Shown: piece after piece, positions 16,784-25,949 of the stretch
How the letters are laid out: the number at the start of each line of letters is the position of its first letter
Position numbering within the stretch: the stretch's first letter is position 1
Source: Vibrio splendidus
GTDB lineage: Bacteria; Pseudomonadota; Gammaproteobacteria; Enterobacterales; Vibrionaceae
Reading direction: 5' to 3'
Length of the DNA stretch: 64,000 nt
Assembly: GCF_002873455.1 (NCBI RefSeq)
Contig: NZ_MCUN01000007.1
Location: forward strand, 62,001-126,000
Translations under genes and position numbers: made by a program
Notes under the pieces: generated by a model
What the model saw: the letters and a program-made list of their open reading frames with translations, nothing else
The model's database searches: none
Told to the model about the DNA's origin: nothing

Positions 16784-17671
16784 ATGCTATTCAAATATCC
16801 CATCTCACTGCTGACGATTATTCGGCTTAACCCATTTAAGGTCGCCACGACTTGGTTAATGGTATTGGCTGAAAACGTGATGCTTATTCTGCTGCCGCTG
16901 TTTATTGGTTACGCCATCGACGGAGTGCTAAATCAGAGATTTCAGCCTTTGATGATGTTGGCACTGATTCTTTTTGTACTGGTGATCATCAGTGTCGTTC
17001 GTCGTTTTTACGATACTCGCGTGTATGGTGCTATTCGCGTAAAACTGGCCAATCTTGTTGAGCGTAACCTGCGCGGTTTATCTATTTCGACCAAAGACGC
17101 TCGGCTAACCATGTCTCGTGAGCTGGTTGATTTTCTAGAAGATGATTTGCCTACTTTGATGACGGCGATCGTTCAGCTGGTCGCGACGGTGGTTATCCTC
17201 TCAACGTTTCACTTCTCATTGGCGCTTTGCATGTTGTTTGCAGGGTTATCGATGCTGGTTATCTACGGCGTATTCCACCGAACATTTACACGACTTAATG
17301 GCCAATTTAACGACCAAGTTGAACAGCAAGTGAAACTACTGAGCGGTGTTCGTTTATCTGCACTTCGTTGGCACTTTGAGCGTCTAAAACAGTGTGAAAT
17401 CAAGTTGTCTGATACCGAAGCCGTTGTCTATGGTCTGATTTTTATCGTGTTGTTTGGCGCGGTCATCGGCAATTTATGGATGGTGAGTCAGCTTACAGAG
17501 CCTACCGCAGGGCAAGTTTTTTCTATCGTTACCTATTCACTGGAGTTTGTTGAAACCGCAGTGATGTTACCAATCACATTACAAACCCTTTCTCGTCTCA
17601 CTGAAATCAGTCAGCGCCTTAATCACACCTCCATTCAACAGGTTACCAAGGAGATACCTCATGAAATTTAA
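16784..17671 (+). CDS. ABC transporter six-helix membrane domain without an ATPase
   Basis: About 295 residues from ATG 16784 (GTG 16739 and ATG 16772 are alternatives). It resembles the ABC type 1 membrane domain: ENVMLILLPLFIGYAIDGVL for helices 1-2, then the coupling region YGAIRVKLANLVERNL, ending after about six helices. No Walker A, signature or Walker B motif follows; the frame stops shortly after SRLTEISQRLNH. No separate ATPase gene is in the operon. It overlaps the adaptor gene by 11 bases, so it is made with the RND pump. Whether it works alone or with an ATPase encoded elsewhere is unknown. Confidence 0.75.
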   Translation: MLFKYPISLLTIIRLNPFKVATTWLMVLAENVMLILLPLFIGYAIDGVLNQRFQPLMMLALILFVLVIISVVRRFYDTRVYGAIRVKLANLVERNLRGLSISTKDARLTMSRELVDFLEDDLPTLMTAIVQLVATVVILSTFHFSLALCMLFAGLSMLVIYGVFHRTFTRLNGQFNDQVEQQVKLLSGVRLSALRWHFERLKQCEIKLSDTEAVVYGLIFIVLFGAVIGNLWMVSQLTEPTAGQVFSIVTYSLEFVETAVMLPITLQTLSRLTEISQRLNHTSIQQVTKEIPHEI

Positions 17672-18839
17672 AAAGCCACTTTCTGTATTAGTCGGTTGCG
17701 CAGCCATCTTTATCGCGTTGGTTGTCGTAGATGAATTGGAACCTGAAGCTACCCAGCCAGTGAAGAAAGAAGCCGTCCTTTCCCCAGTTTCAGTGTTAGA
17801 GGTGACACCATCACAGCATCAATCGACGTTAACGGTATTAGGTGTGACCGCTGCTCGTTGGTCTGTGCAGTTGAAAGCATCTAGCAGCGCGCAATTAAAA
17901 TGGTTAGATGAAAGCGTTGAACCGGGGAATTTGGTTAACAACGGCGATGTGTTGGCAAGGTTAGATACTAGCGCAGTTGATGCGAACTTGGCTCAGGCGT
18001 TGAGCTCATTGAAACAAGCAGAATTAGAATTGGAGCAGGCTAAGCACGAACAAACGGTCGCGTTAAAAATGCTGAACTCGAAAACGAGTTCGTCTTTTGC
18101 TCGCAGAGAGCCTCAATTACTTGCAGCGAAAGCTAATCTGAAACAAGCGAAACAGGCTTACTTAAGTGCGCAGAAGTTGTTGGAAGAATCAGTGATTACT
18201 GCGCCTTTTGATGCTGTGATCATGAAACGCCATATCAGCCCGAGAGAGTGGATAGAGGCGGGGCAAGTGACCTTTGAATTGGCTGCCAGTGATTCGATTG
18301 ATATCGAGTTGCCGATTTCTGAAATGCATTGGCAACAAGTCCAAGCCGCTCTGAGTGAGCCGAGTATCACAGTAGTGAGTCGTTCTGGGAATCAGTGGCC
18401 TGCCAAGGTGCGTTATGTGTCTCCACAAGTTGACTCGGTCACTCGCCAAAGGCAAGTCGTGCTTTCGGTTGAGGCACCTTATCAAAGTAAACCAAGATTG
18501 TTTCCAAATCAGCAGGTCCAGGCGGTGGTTAATCTTGGGCTGAAGGATAACGTAGTCAGCGTGCCTTTAAGTGCGATGACACGAGACGGATATGTGTGGA
18601 CGTTAGACAATAATGATCGTCTACGTAAAGAGTCGGTATCTTTGATTGGGCAAGGTAATCAGGTGCTCGATATTCGGTTTAATCAGCAAAGTGAACAGGT
18701 TCGCAGAGTGGTGCAATATCCACTTTCTTCGATGTTAATTGGTAAGCAAGTCGCGCCTAACTTCTATCAAGATGATAGTTCAGAATCGATGATCGCGAGC
18801 CAATCTGATGATGAACAGATTCAGGAGACGAACCAATGA
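17661..18839 (+). CDS. RND efflux periplasmic adaptor (membrane fusion protein)
   Basis: 392 residues. An N-terminal anchor helix is followed by a biotinyl-lipoyl half-motif (KASSSAQLKWLDESVEPGN, then VLARLD), a coiled-coil hairpin of roughly 80 residues (SALSSLKQAELELEQAKHEQ onward), then the second lipoyl half ESVITAPFDAVI and beta-barrel regions. It bridges the inner-membrane RND pump to an outer-membrane channel, which is not encoded here (a TolC-type protein would be needed). Its stop overlaps the pump's start (ATGA). Confidence 0.9.
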   Translation: MKFKKPLSVLVGCAAIFIALVVVDELEPEATQPVKKEAVLSPVSVLEVTPSQHQSTLTVLGVTAARWSVQLKASSSAQLKWLDESVEPGNLVNNGDVLARLDTSAVDANLAQALSSLKQAELELEQAKHEQTVALKMLNSKTSSSFARREPQLLAAKANLKQAKQAYLSAQKLLEESVITAPFDAVIMKRHISPREWIEAGQVTFELAASDSIDIELPISEMHWQQVQAALSEPSITVVSRSGNQWPAKVRYVSPQVDSVTRQRQVVLSVEAPYQSKPRLFPNQQVQAVVNLGLKDNVVSVPLSAMTRDGYVWTLDNNDRLRKESVSLIGQGNQVLDIRFNQQSEQVRRVVQYPLSSMLIGKQVAPNFYQDDSSESMIASQSDDEQIQETNQ

Positions 18840-21800
18840 GTTGGATGACTAAATGGTTTATCAATAACCCTGTTGCTGCCAATTTGTTGATGATGGCGAT
18901 CGTGATCAGTGGTGTGCTTGCATTCGGACAATTGCGTGTTGAGTCGTTTCCACAAATCGCACCCTCTTCCATTAGTATCAGCGTTACTTACCCTGGCGGC
19001 ACGGCGCAACAGATCGATGAGAGTGTTACCCAGCGAATCGAAGAGTCAATCAGCGGTATTGCAGGCATCAAACAGATCACCAGTCAGTCGAGTGCTGGGG
19101 TTTCTCAGGTCATGGTCCGTAAAACCAGTAGCACTGATTTAGACAAGCTTCTGGACGACATTCGTAATCAAGTCAACGCGATTAATGGTTTTCCCGTACA
19201 AGCGGACAGGCCACAAGTTGTGCGAAACGAATTTACCAATTTAGCGGCGTTTGTGGTGGTGTCGGGGCCAAGAACCGATGACGAGCTGCAACCGATCGCC
19301 AAGCAACTTGAACAAGCGCTGAAGAAGAATCCGCGTATCTCGAAGGTATCAAATTGGGGAACTCGCACATCTCAATTGGTTATCGAGCCAGATCCTGACC
19401 AACTGAAAGCGTTGGGGTTGAGCTTAGAAGATCTCGCAGAGCTCGTTGAGCAGCGTTCGCTTGAGACTCGTAGCGGTGAACTGATTAGTGACAAAGGCCG
19501 AATGGTGATTCGTGGTGACGGATACGCCGATGATTTACAGAAGTTGAATCAGCTTGTTGTGATTTCAGGAAGCAACGGGAAAATACTGCTGGGTGATATC
19601 GCCAAGTTAAGTCGTGGTTACCAATACAGTGGCTCTATCGTGCGTAACAACGGCTCTAACGCCATTGCATTATTGGTCAGTACGAGCCAAACCGACAACC
19701 TGCTCAAAGTCAGCAAAGCGATTAGTGAAACGCTCGATGCCCAACGCGCGATTTTGCCGTCGGATATTGAGTTGAATACCATGGCTGACATGGCGCCTTA
19801 CATTGAAGAGCAGCTATTTCGTTTGAGTGATAATGCATGGCAAGGCTTATTGATCGTCGTAGTTCTACTTGGGATCTTTCTTGAAATTAGGCTCGCGTTT
19901 TGGGTTGCAATGGGTATTCCAATTGCGCTGACTGGAACCTTGGCAGCAATGCAGTTGTTCAACTACAGCATCAACGATATCACCTTGTTTGGTTTTATTT
20001 TGGTACTCGGTGTGCTGGTGGACGATGCGGTTGTTGTAGGTGAAGCAATACATGAAAAACGGACGGGGAACGGCAGTAGATCCGGGAATCTAAGCATAAA
20101 TGGTTTCTCAAAGGTAAACGGCCCCTCTGATATAAACGGAAAGATAGCCGCTTGGCAGGGCGTGCATTCTGTGTCGGTGGCAACTGTATTTGGTGTGCTG
20201 ACAACCATCGCAGCGTTTTCTCCAATGCTCTGGATTAACAATGAGCTAGCTAAAGTGTTGGCTGGGTTTTCAGCAGTTGTGATCTTTGCGCTGATATTCT
20301 CGCTTATCGAAAGTAAATTTATTTTGCCGTCACACTTGGCTCAGCTTTCCGTGAAAAAGCCATCGAAGGGTTTGTTCGCCAAGGTTCAGAATGCTGCTCA
20401 AGGCGGGTTACAGTGGTTTAATCTCAACATCTACAAGCCAGTATTGGAATTTGCACTTGGCTACAAAGTCGCGTCCTTGCTTGGGTTTGTGGCGGTTATC
20501 TCATTGGCTTATGGCATGTGGTCTAACGGTGCGATTCGAAGTGCGCTGTTTCCTGAAATTCCGGGGCGTTACATCACCTCGGTTATTGAGCTAGAAGATG
20601 GCGCGCCGTTGCCTTTACTGCGCCAAGCCTTGTTGCAAGTTGAGCAAGCGATAACGCAAGTAGAAAAAGGCTTGATGGACGATTACCCATTACAGGAAAA
20701 GCCTGTTGTGAACCTGCTTGCTTGGTCTGATGGCTATGGCGAAATCGAAGTCACAGCTGAGCTCACCAACGAATCTTTAAGCTTATTGCCGGGTAATTTA
20801 TTGTTGAAGCGATGGAGAGAAAACACAGGGCAAATCGAAGGTGCTTATTCGGTTAAATTTAGCGCGGCAGAGGAGCCTGCTGGTGGAACATTCTTAACGA
20901 TCTCTTCTAATGATCGTGAGCTTGCTTCTTTAGTTAGCGAGGAGCTAGCGGATACTTTGGCTTCGTTGAAAGGCGTATCGGATGTCTACGACGACGGTCA
21001 GGACGGTTTACCGCAAGTTCGCTTGGTGTTGAATCAATATGGTCAGCAGCTAGGGTTAACGCAAGCGAAACTGGCTCAGCTAGCAGGCGAAGCGTTTGGC
21101 GAAAGAGAAGTGCATCGCCTGTTAGAAAATGGGCAAGAGACCAAGGTGCTTCTGCAATATCCAAGAGAGGAGCGCAGAACCTTAGCTCAGCTACAACTGG
21201 CACTTGTCATGTTACCTAATGGCGGAAGTGTGATGATGGGGGATATTGCTGAGTTTCGTCATGAGCAAGAACCGCAAGTGGTTTACCGCCGTGACCGAGA
21301 ACAAGTGATCAACCTATATTGGAAGCAGAACCGAGACTTGCAATCACCAGAGAAAACACGTGAGCAACTCGAAGATACGATTGAATCTCTGCACTTACAG
21401 TTTCCAAGTGTAACGATAAAAGCGGGCGGCGAATTTGAAGAAATAGGTGAGGTGTCGAACGGCTTCAAATCAGCGATGATACTAACGCTCATCATTATCT
21501 ACATTTTGTTGGCGGTGCCTTTGAAGTCCTATTGGCAGCCGATGATCATCATGGCCGTGATACCGTTTGGCTTTGCAGGTGCGATTTTTGGTCACTACTT
21601 GATGGATTTACCCATCAGTATTCTTTCGATGTTCGGCATGATGGCCATGACAGGCATCGTGATTAATGATTCGCTAGTGTTGATCACACGCTTTAATAGT
21701 GAATATCGCCAAGGTGTGCCGTTACAGGAAGCGTTAATCATTGCGGGTACTATCCGCTTGAGAGCGATTTTCTTGACCACCATTACAACGGTGTGTGGAT

Positions 21801-22021
21801 TGTTGCCATTGCTAAGCGAAACTGCAGAACAGGCGCAATACTTGAAACCAGCAGCAGTATCTTTGGTGTTTGGTGAGTTGTTTGCCACTGCGGTGACTCT
21901 GATTTTGATTCCGGTGCTGCTTGGTCTGTTTTGTCGCAAATCGCCGCCAGTTGAAAATCTAATCGAACAAGAAGCACATGAACAAGATTCATTAGAAGAA
22001 CTCACTTTGGAGCGCTCGTGA
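18836..22021 (+). CDS. RND-family efflux permease
   Basis: 1061 residues, full length for a proton-driven RND exporter. It has 12 expected helices, with helix 1 at residues 10-28, NPVAANLL at the start, the helix-4 motif GVLVDDAVVVGEAI carrying the proton-relay Asp pair, and MTGIVINDSLVLITRFN in the second half. Compared with typical relatives, the loop after VGEAIHEK is longer by about 20 residues and rich in Asn, Gly and Ser. The substrate is unknown. It is translationally linked to the adaptor. Confidence 0.92.
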   Translation: MSWMTKWFINNPVAANLLMMAIVISGVLAFGQLRVESFPQIAPSSISISVTYPGGTAQQIDESVTQRIEESISGIAGIKQITSQSSAGVSQVMVRKTSSTDLDKLLDDIRNQVNAINGFPVQADRPQVVRNEFTNLAAFVVVSGPRTDDELQPIAKQLEQALKKNPRISKVSNWGTRTSQLVIEPDPDQLKALGLSLEDLAELVEQRSLETRSGELISDKGRMVIRGDGYADDLQKLNQLVVISGSNGKILLGDIAKLSRGYQYSGSIVRNNGSNAIALLVSTSQTDNLLKVSKAISETLDAQRAILPSDIELNTMADMAPYIEEQLFRLSDNAWQGLLIVVVLLGIFLEIRLAFWVAMGIPIALTGTLAAMQLFNYSINDITLFGFILVLGVLVDDAVVVGEAIHEKRTGNGSRSGNLSINGFSKVNGPSDINGKIAAWQGVHSVSVATVFGVLTTIAAFSPMLWINNELAKVLAGFSAVVIFALIFSLIESKFILPSHLAQLSVKKPSKGLFAKVQNAAQGGLQWFNLNIYKPVLEFALGYKVASLLGFVAVISLAYGMWSNGAIRSALFPEIPGRYITSVIELEDGAPLPLLRQALLQVEQAITQVEKGLMDDYPLQEKPVVNLLAWSDGYGEIEVTAELTNESLSLLPGNLLLKRWRENTGQIEGAYSVKFSAAEEPAGGTFLTISSNDRELASLVSEELADTLASLKGVSDVYDDGQDGLPQVRLVLNQYGQQLGLTQAKLAQLAGEAFGEREVHRLLENGQETKVLLQYPREERRTLAQLQLALVMLPNGGSVMMGDIAEFRHEQEPQVVYRRDREQVINLYWKQNRDLQSPEKTREQLEDTIESLHLQFPSVTIKAGGEFEEIGEVSNGFKSAMILTLIIIYILLAVPLKSYWQPMIIMAVIPFGFAGAIFGHYLMDLPISILSMFGMMAMTGIVINDSLVLITRFNSEYRQGVPLQEALIIAGTIRLRAIFLTTITTVCGLLPLLSETAEQAQYLKPAAVSLVFGELFATAVTLILIPVLLGLFCRKSPPVENLIEQEAHEQDSLEELTLERS

Positions 22022-22146
22022 TTGATTTTATAAAGGACAAAGACGATAGTGAAGCCAAGCTATCCAATTCAATAAAGCCTTCCAGTTCGGCGAAGCTAGC
22101 TGACAGTAAGACTAAGCCAATGTACCTGAGATCCAAGACTGTATGA
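22018..22146 (+). CDS. Possible 42-residue coupling ORF
   Basis: The RND stop overlaps a GTG (GTGA) that opens a 42-codon frame, beginning MIDFIKDKDDSEAKLSNS and ending SKTV. It closes over the ATG of the regulator gene. GGAG lies five bases before the GTG. The peptide is hydrophilic and rich in Lys and Ser with no recognisable domain. It may only serve translational coupling across what would otherwise be a gap. Confidence 0.35.
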   Translation: MIDFIKDKDDSEAKLSNSIKPSSSAKLADSKTKPMYLRSKTV

Positions 22147-23075
22147 CGCAAGAGAACAAACCTGCTTTGCATTTGGTGCAAGGTTTTAAACTGGTGCCTG
22201 AGATTGCATTGATTGAATCTTTGCCAGAGCACCTTCAAAAACGCTTTACGCATGCATTGACCTTGATGCATGAAGAGTGGGGTGAGCGTCGCTCGTGGGA
22301 AGAAATCGCAACCGAGAGCGCTATTTCGCCCTACCATTTTCATCGTCAGTTTACTGAGCTGTTTAACGAAACTCCGGGTCAGTATCTAAGCCGAGTTCGG
22401 TTACAAATCGCGGTGGGTTTGTTGATCAATGATGAGCCGTGGAGCGTGATTGAAATTGCTCAGTATTGTGGCTACTCATCGTCACAGTCATTAGGTAAGG
22501 CGCTTAAGCGCGAGCTTGGGGTTACTGCAAAACATATTCGAGAAATGGGCTACAACGCGACGCCTAAAGAAACGGCAGACTTCATCCAGAAATTGGCACA
22601 TCCAGGTGTGCAGTCTTCGATGGAGAAAGAGCTAGTTAAATCTATGCCGATCGAGCTGGTTTGGTATCCAGAACGCGGCATGCAAAAGCTTAAGTTGGAA
22701 GATCCTGATTGGGACACGGTATTTGAAATCTATGGTCAGAAATCGACGCACTTGATGGGAACCACACCAATAAAACAGATGAACAATAAATGGGACGACA
22801 TCGACGCTGAAATTGGAAATTGGCAAGTCGCGAAAGATCGTTACGATATGACCATTCCTGAAGGCTACTACTTATGCAGCGACGTTTATCTGGTTTCGGA
22901 TGTGGCGTACAGCACAGCCTTAGAAGCTCTGTTTAAGGCGGTTGAGCAACAAGGTTTGAAGTTAGATGTGCAAGGTTATTTGGTGGAGATGGTTCGCCAC
23001 ATAGATGATGACGAAGTGGAAGGGGTGACCTTCTCTTTCCAGTTGCCCATCTTAACGACCCAAGACAACGAATAA
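22143..23075 (+). CDS. AraC-family regulator with GyrI-like effector domain
   Basis: 310 residues. The AraC DNA-binding domain is N-terminal (residues about 40-140), with SWEEIATESAISPYHFHRQF and IEIAQYCGYSSSQSLGKALK forming the two helix-turn-helix units. The C-terminal half, from about residue 160, is of the GyrI-like small-molecule-binding type. Such Rob- and MarA-like regulators sense hydrophobic compounds and switch on efflux genes. Its place as last gene of the RND operon suggests it controls it (inference). A strong terminator follows. Confidence 0.9.
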   Translation: MTQENKPALHLVQGFKLVPEIALIESLPEHLQKRFTHALTLMHEEWGERRSWEEIATESAISPYHFHRQFTELFNETPGQYLSRVRLQIAVGLLINDEPWSVIEIAQYCGYSSSQSLGKALKRELGVTAKHIREMGYNATPKETADFIQKLAHPGVQSSMEKELVKSMPIELVWYPERGMQKLKLEDPDWDTVFEIYGQKSTHLMGTTPIKQMNNKWDDIDAEIGNWQVAKDRYDMTIPEGYYLCSDVYLVSDVAYSTALEALFKAVEQQGLKLDVQGYLVEMVRHIDDDEVEGVTFSFQLPILTTQDNE

Positions 23076-23078
23076 TAA

Positions 23079-23110
23079 AAAGGCTCCTCAAATGAGGAGC
23101 CTTTGTTTTG
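23079..23110. terminator. Bidirectional Rho-independent terminator
   Basis: AAAGGCTCCTC and GAGGAGCCTTT form an 11-bp stem with an AAAT loop. T-rich tracts follow on both strands (TGTTTTGTTT on plus, TTTATTATT on minus). It serves the AraC regulator and, on the minus strand, probably fruA. Confidence 0.92.
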
Positions 23111-23189
23111 TTTCAAGGAGCCATTTTACCAAGGGACTGGTTATCAGAGCCTCTGTTCATCGGGATTAGTCGTTAAACAAAGTAGGGGA

Positions 23190-24947
23190 TTAAGCCTCTG
23201 CTGTCACTTTATCGCTGCTCATCTTTTTAAGAGCTGCGTAACCAAAACCTGTTACCGCTGTACCTGCTGCAATCGCCACTAGGTACATAAGAACTGGAGA
23301 GATAGCGCCCGGAATTAGCAGTACGAACAAGCCGCCGTGTGGAGCCATTAGTTGTGCACCAAACATCATTGATAGAGCGCCCGTTAGTGCGCCACCTGCC
23401 ATACAAGCAGGGATAACACGCATTGGATCTTTCGCTGCGAATGGAATTGCACCTTCAGAGATGAAACATAGGCCAAGAACGAATGATGCTTTACCTGCTT
23501 CACGTTCGCCCGCTTCAAACTTGTCTTTCACTAGGAAAGTCGCAAGGCCCATACCTAGAGCTGGAACCATACCTGCTGCCATGATTGCTGCCATTGGTGC
23601 GTAAGTTTGCGAAGCCAGTAGACCTACACCGAAAGTGTAAGCTGCTTTGTTTACAGGGCCACCAAGGTCGAAACACATCATAGCGCCTAGAATCACACCC
23701 AGAAGAATCGCATTAGACGTTCCCATGTTGTTTAGGAAAGTTGTCATTGCGCTCATCACGCCAGAAACAGGGCCACCCACGATGTAAACCATCACAAGAC
23801 CAGTGAACAAACTCGCGATAAACGGAATGATTAGGATTGGCTTGAGGGCTTCCATGGATTGTGGAAGTTGAACCTTGTCGGCAATGAATTTCGCTGCGTA
23901 ACCGGCAATGAAACCTGCTGCGATACCACCTAGGAAACCTGCGCCCGTTGAGCTAGCCAGCATACCGCCGATTAGACCCGGAGCCAGACCCGGACGGTCA
24001 GCAATTGAGAATGCAATGAAACCAGCAAGAACAGGAATCATCAGTGCGAATGCAGAACCACCACCGATAGTCATCAGTGCTGCTGCTAATGTGCCTTCTT
24101 CTTTAAACGCTTCAATACCGAATACGAAAGAGAGAGCGATGATCAAACCACCTGCAACAACCACTGGAAGCATGTGCGATACACCTGTCATTAGGTGCTT
24201 GTACACGCCTTTCTTCTCGTCAGTAGGTGCTGAATTTGAAGACGCTGTGTGTTGGTATGGTTTAGCTTCTGCGAATGCTTTTTCCATCTCTTGCTTTGTT
24301 TTCTTCAAAGCAGGACTTGTCGTTGTTTTGTACAGCGCTTTGCCGTTAAAACGATCAAGAGGAACGTCGATGTCTGCAGCGATGATAACAAGATCAGCGT
24401 CTGCGATTTCTTGGTCTGTCAGTTGGTTTTTAGCACCTACAGAGCCGCGAGTTTCCACTTTAATTTGGTGACCTAAGCGTTTGCCTTCTGTTTCAAGCGC
24501 TTCAGCGGCCATAAAGGTATGTGCAACACCAGTTGGGCAAGCGGTAATCGCAACGATCTTCTTGCTGTTTGTTACTGGAGAAGTGCCAGTTGCAGCAACT
24601 GTTTCTTTAACTAATTCGTCAGAGATTTGCGAAGCGTCTAAGACTGTTGCACCTGCTACCGCTTTCTCTAGAAATGCTTTTGCATCAGCAGTGCATTCAG
24701 AGATAGCCGCTTGATACACTTTCTTGCCGACAAAACGCGTTTTATCAACGTTGGTGTTAGCTGCGATAACTACAACGTCGCTGCTGTCGATAGTGTCTTG
24801 CGATACAGTTGAGTCAGGTAGCACGCTTGATTGACATTCAATAGCGGCGTTCCAACCCAGTGCTTTTGTCGCTTGCTCTAACAACCCTGCGGCGATGATG
24901 CTGTTTGCTACGCCACTAGGGCAAGCTGTGATAATGGTAATATTCAT
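23190..24947 (-). CDS. fruA: Fructose PTS enzyme IIB'BC
   Basis: 585 residues. Two EIIB domains come first, each with a cysteine signature: ITACPSGVANSI near residue 6 and ITACPTGVAHTFMAAEAL near 135. The EIIC membrane domain follows from about 250, with GGPVNKAAYTFG and FISEGAIPFAAKDPMRVIPA. Imports fructose and phosphorylates it to fructose 1-phosphate with phosphate from FruB. The first EIIB domain (B') is probably not phosphorylated in catalysis but aids docking, as in E. coli FruA. It is the last gene of fruBKA, 15 bases after fruK. Confidence 0.97.
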   Translation of the reverse strand: MNITIITACPSGVANSIIAAGLLEQATKALGWNAAIECQSSVLPDSTVSQDTIDSSDVVVIAANTNVDKTRFVGKKVYQAAISECTADAKAFLEKAVAGATVLDASQISDELVKETVAATGTSPVTNSKKIVAITACPTGVAHTFMAAEALETEGKRLGHQIKVETRGSVGAKNQLTDQEIADADLVIIAADIDVPLDRFNGKALYKTTTSPALKKTKQEMEKAFAEAKPYQHTASSNSAPTDEKKGVYKHLMTGVSHMLPVVVAGGLIIALSFVFGIEAFKEEGTLAAALMTIGGGSAFALMIPVLAGFIAFSIADRPGLAPGLIGGMLASSTGAGFLGGIAAGFIAGYAAKFIADKVQLPQSMEALKPILIIPFIASLFTGLVMVYIVGGPVSGVMSAMTTFLNNMGTSNAILLGVILGAMMCFDLGGPVNKAAYTFGVGLLASQTYAPMAAIMAAGMVPALGMGLATFLVKDKFEAGEREAGKASFVLGLCFISEGAIPFAAKDPMRVIPACMAGGALTGALSMMFGAQLMAPHGGLFVLLIPGAISPVLMYLVAIAAGTAVTGFGYAALKKMSSDKVTAEA

Positions 24948-24962
24948 AATAAACCTTTTGTC

Positions 24963-25940
24963 CTATTTGCTTGTGTCTAACTGGCTAGTTGGAGCACTAA
25001 GCGACTGTAATTGGATATTTTGTAGTACTGAATCCAGCTCTTGTTGGCTGGTGATGCCCACGCCTACCTGCGATACTGCTAGAGCAGATAGGGCGGTTGC
25101 GAATTTAATGAGTTCTGGTTTTGGCATCTGTTGCATGTGACCCCAACATAAGCCTGCAACTAATGTGTCACCTGCGCCCACCGTGCTTACCACTTGCATA
25201 CGCGGTGGCTGAGCATGTAACCATTCACCTTGGTTTAGCCACATCACACCTTCAGCACCAAGTGATACCACGATGTTTTCAATGCCTTTTTCACTTAGGG
25301 CTTGGCCTGCGTGTTGGCATTGGTCACGTGTTGTCAGTTCTGCGTTGAACAGCTGAGACAGCTCTTCGTCGTTTGGCTTAATCAACCAAGGTTGTGCATT
25401 GATACCGGCTTTAAGTGCGTCACGGCTGCTATCAAATAACACTTTCTTACCTAAATCGTGTAAGCGTTGAACCCAAGAAGCGCAAAGTTCAGGGGAGATG
25501 CCTTGTGGCAAGCTGCCAGCAATCACGAAGTAATCGTGTGTTTCAGCAAGCTCTAACAAGGTTTCTTCAAACGCTTTGATAGCATCAGAATTAACAGGAA
25601 CACCTGGGAAGTTGATGTCGCTTACTTGGCCTGAATTCTCTACCAACTTCACGTTGATACGAGTTGCGCCGTCGACACGGATAAAGCGGTCAGTTGCGCC
25701 CATTTGTTCGAACAGTTGGCAGAATGCTTCTTCGTTATTGCGACCAAGGAAACCTGTTACGGTCACTTTCGCGCCAAGCTCTGAAAGTACTTTTGCTACG
25801 TTTACGCCTTTGCCCGCAGCATGAAGAGAACCTTTGTTCACTAAGCTCACTGAACCCACGTTAAGTGCGTCGATAGCGCCTGTCAGGTCGAGAGCAGGGT
25901 TTAGCGTAACGGTAACGGCTTTGATTTGTTTATCAGACAT
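24963..25940 (-). CDS. fruK: 1-phosphofructokinase
   Basis: 325 residues of the PfkB (ribokinase-like) family. It shows TLNPALDLT at the start, AAGKGVNVAKVLSELG, FLGRNNEE, and the C-terminal PfkB signature GAGDTLVAGLCWG with the catalytic Asp. It phosphorylates fructose 1-phosphate to fructose 1,6-bisphosphate in the cytoplasm. It sits between fruB and fruA with gaps of 9 and 15 bases. Confidence 0.96.
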   Translation of the reverse strand: MSDKQIKAVTVTLNPALDLTGAIDALNVGSVSLVNKGSLHAAGKGVNVAKVLSELGAKVTVTGFLGRNNEEAFCQLFEQMGATDRFIRVDGATRINVKLVENSGQVSDINFPGVPVNSDAIKAFEETLLELAETHDYFVIAGSLPQGISPELCASWVQRLHDLGKKVLFDSSRDALKAGINAQPWLIKPNDEELSQLFNAELTTRDQCQHAGQALSEKGIENIVVSLGAEGVMWLNQGEWLHAQPPRMQVVSTVGAGDTLVAGLCWGHMQQMPKPELIKFATALSALAVSQVGVGITSQQELDSVLQNIQLQSLSAPTSQLDTSK

Positions 25941-25949
25941 ATCGACTCC

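Noticed and set aside
23908..24714. Long plus-strand open frames opposite fruA
   Set aside because: These are antisense shadows of a certain fruA gene and have no translation signals.
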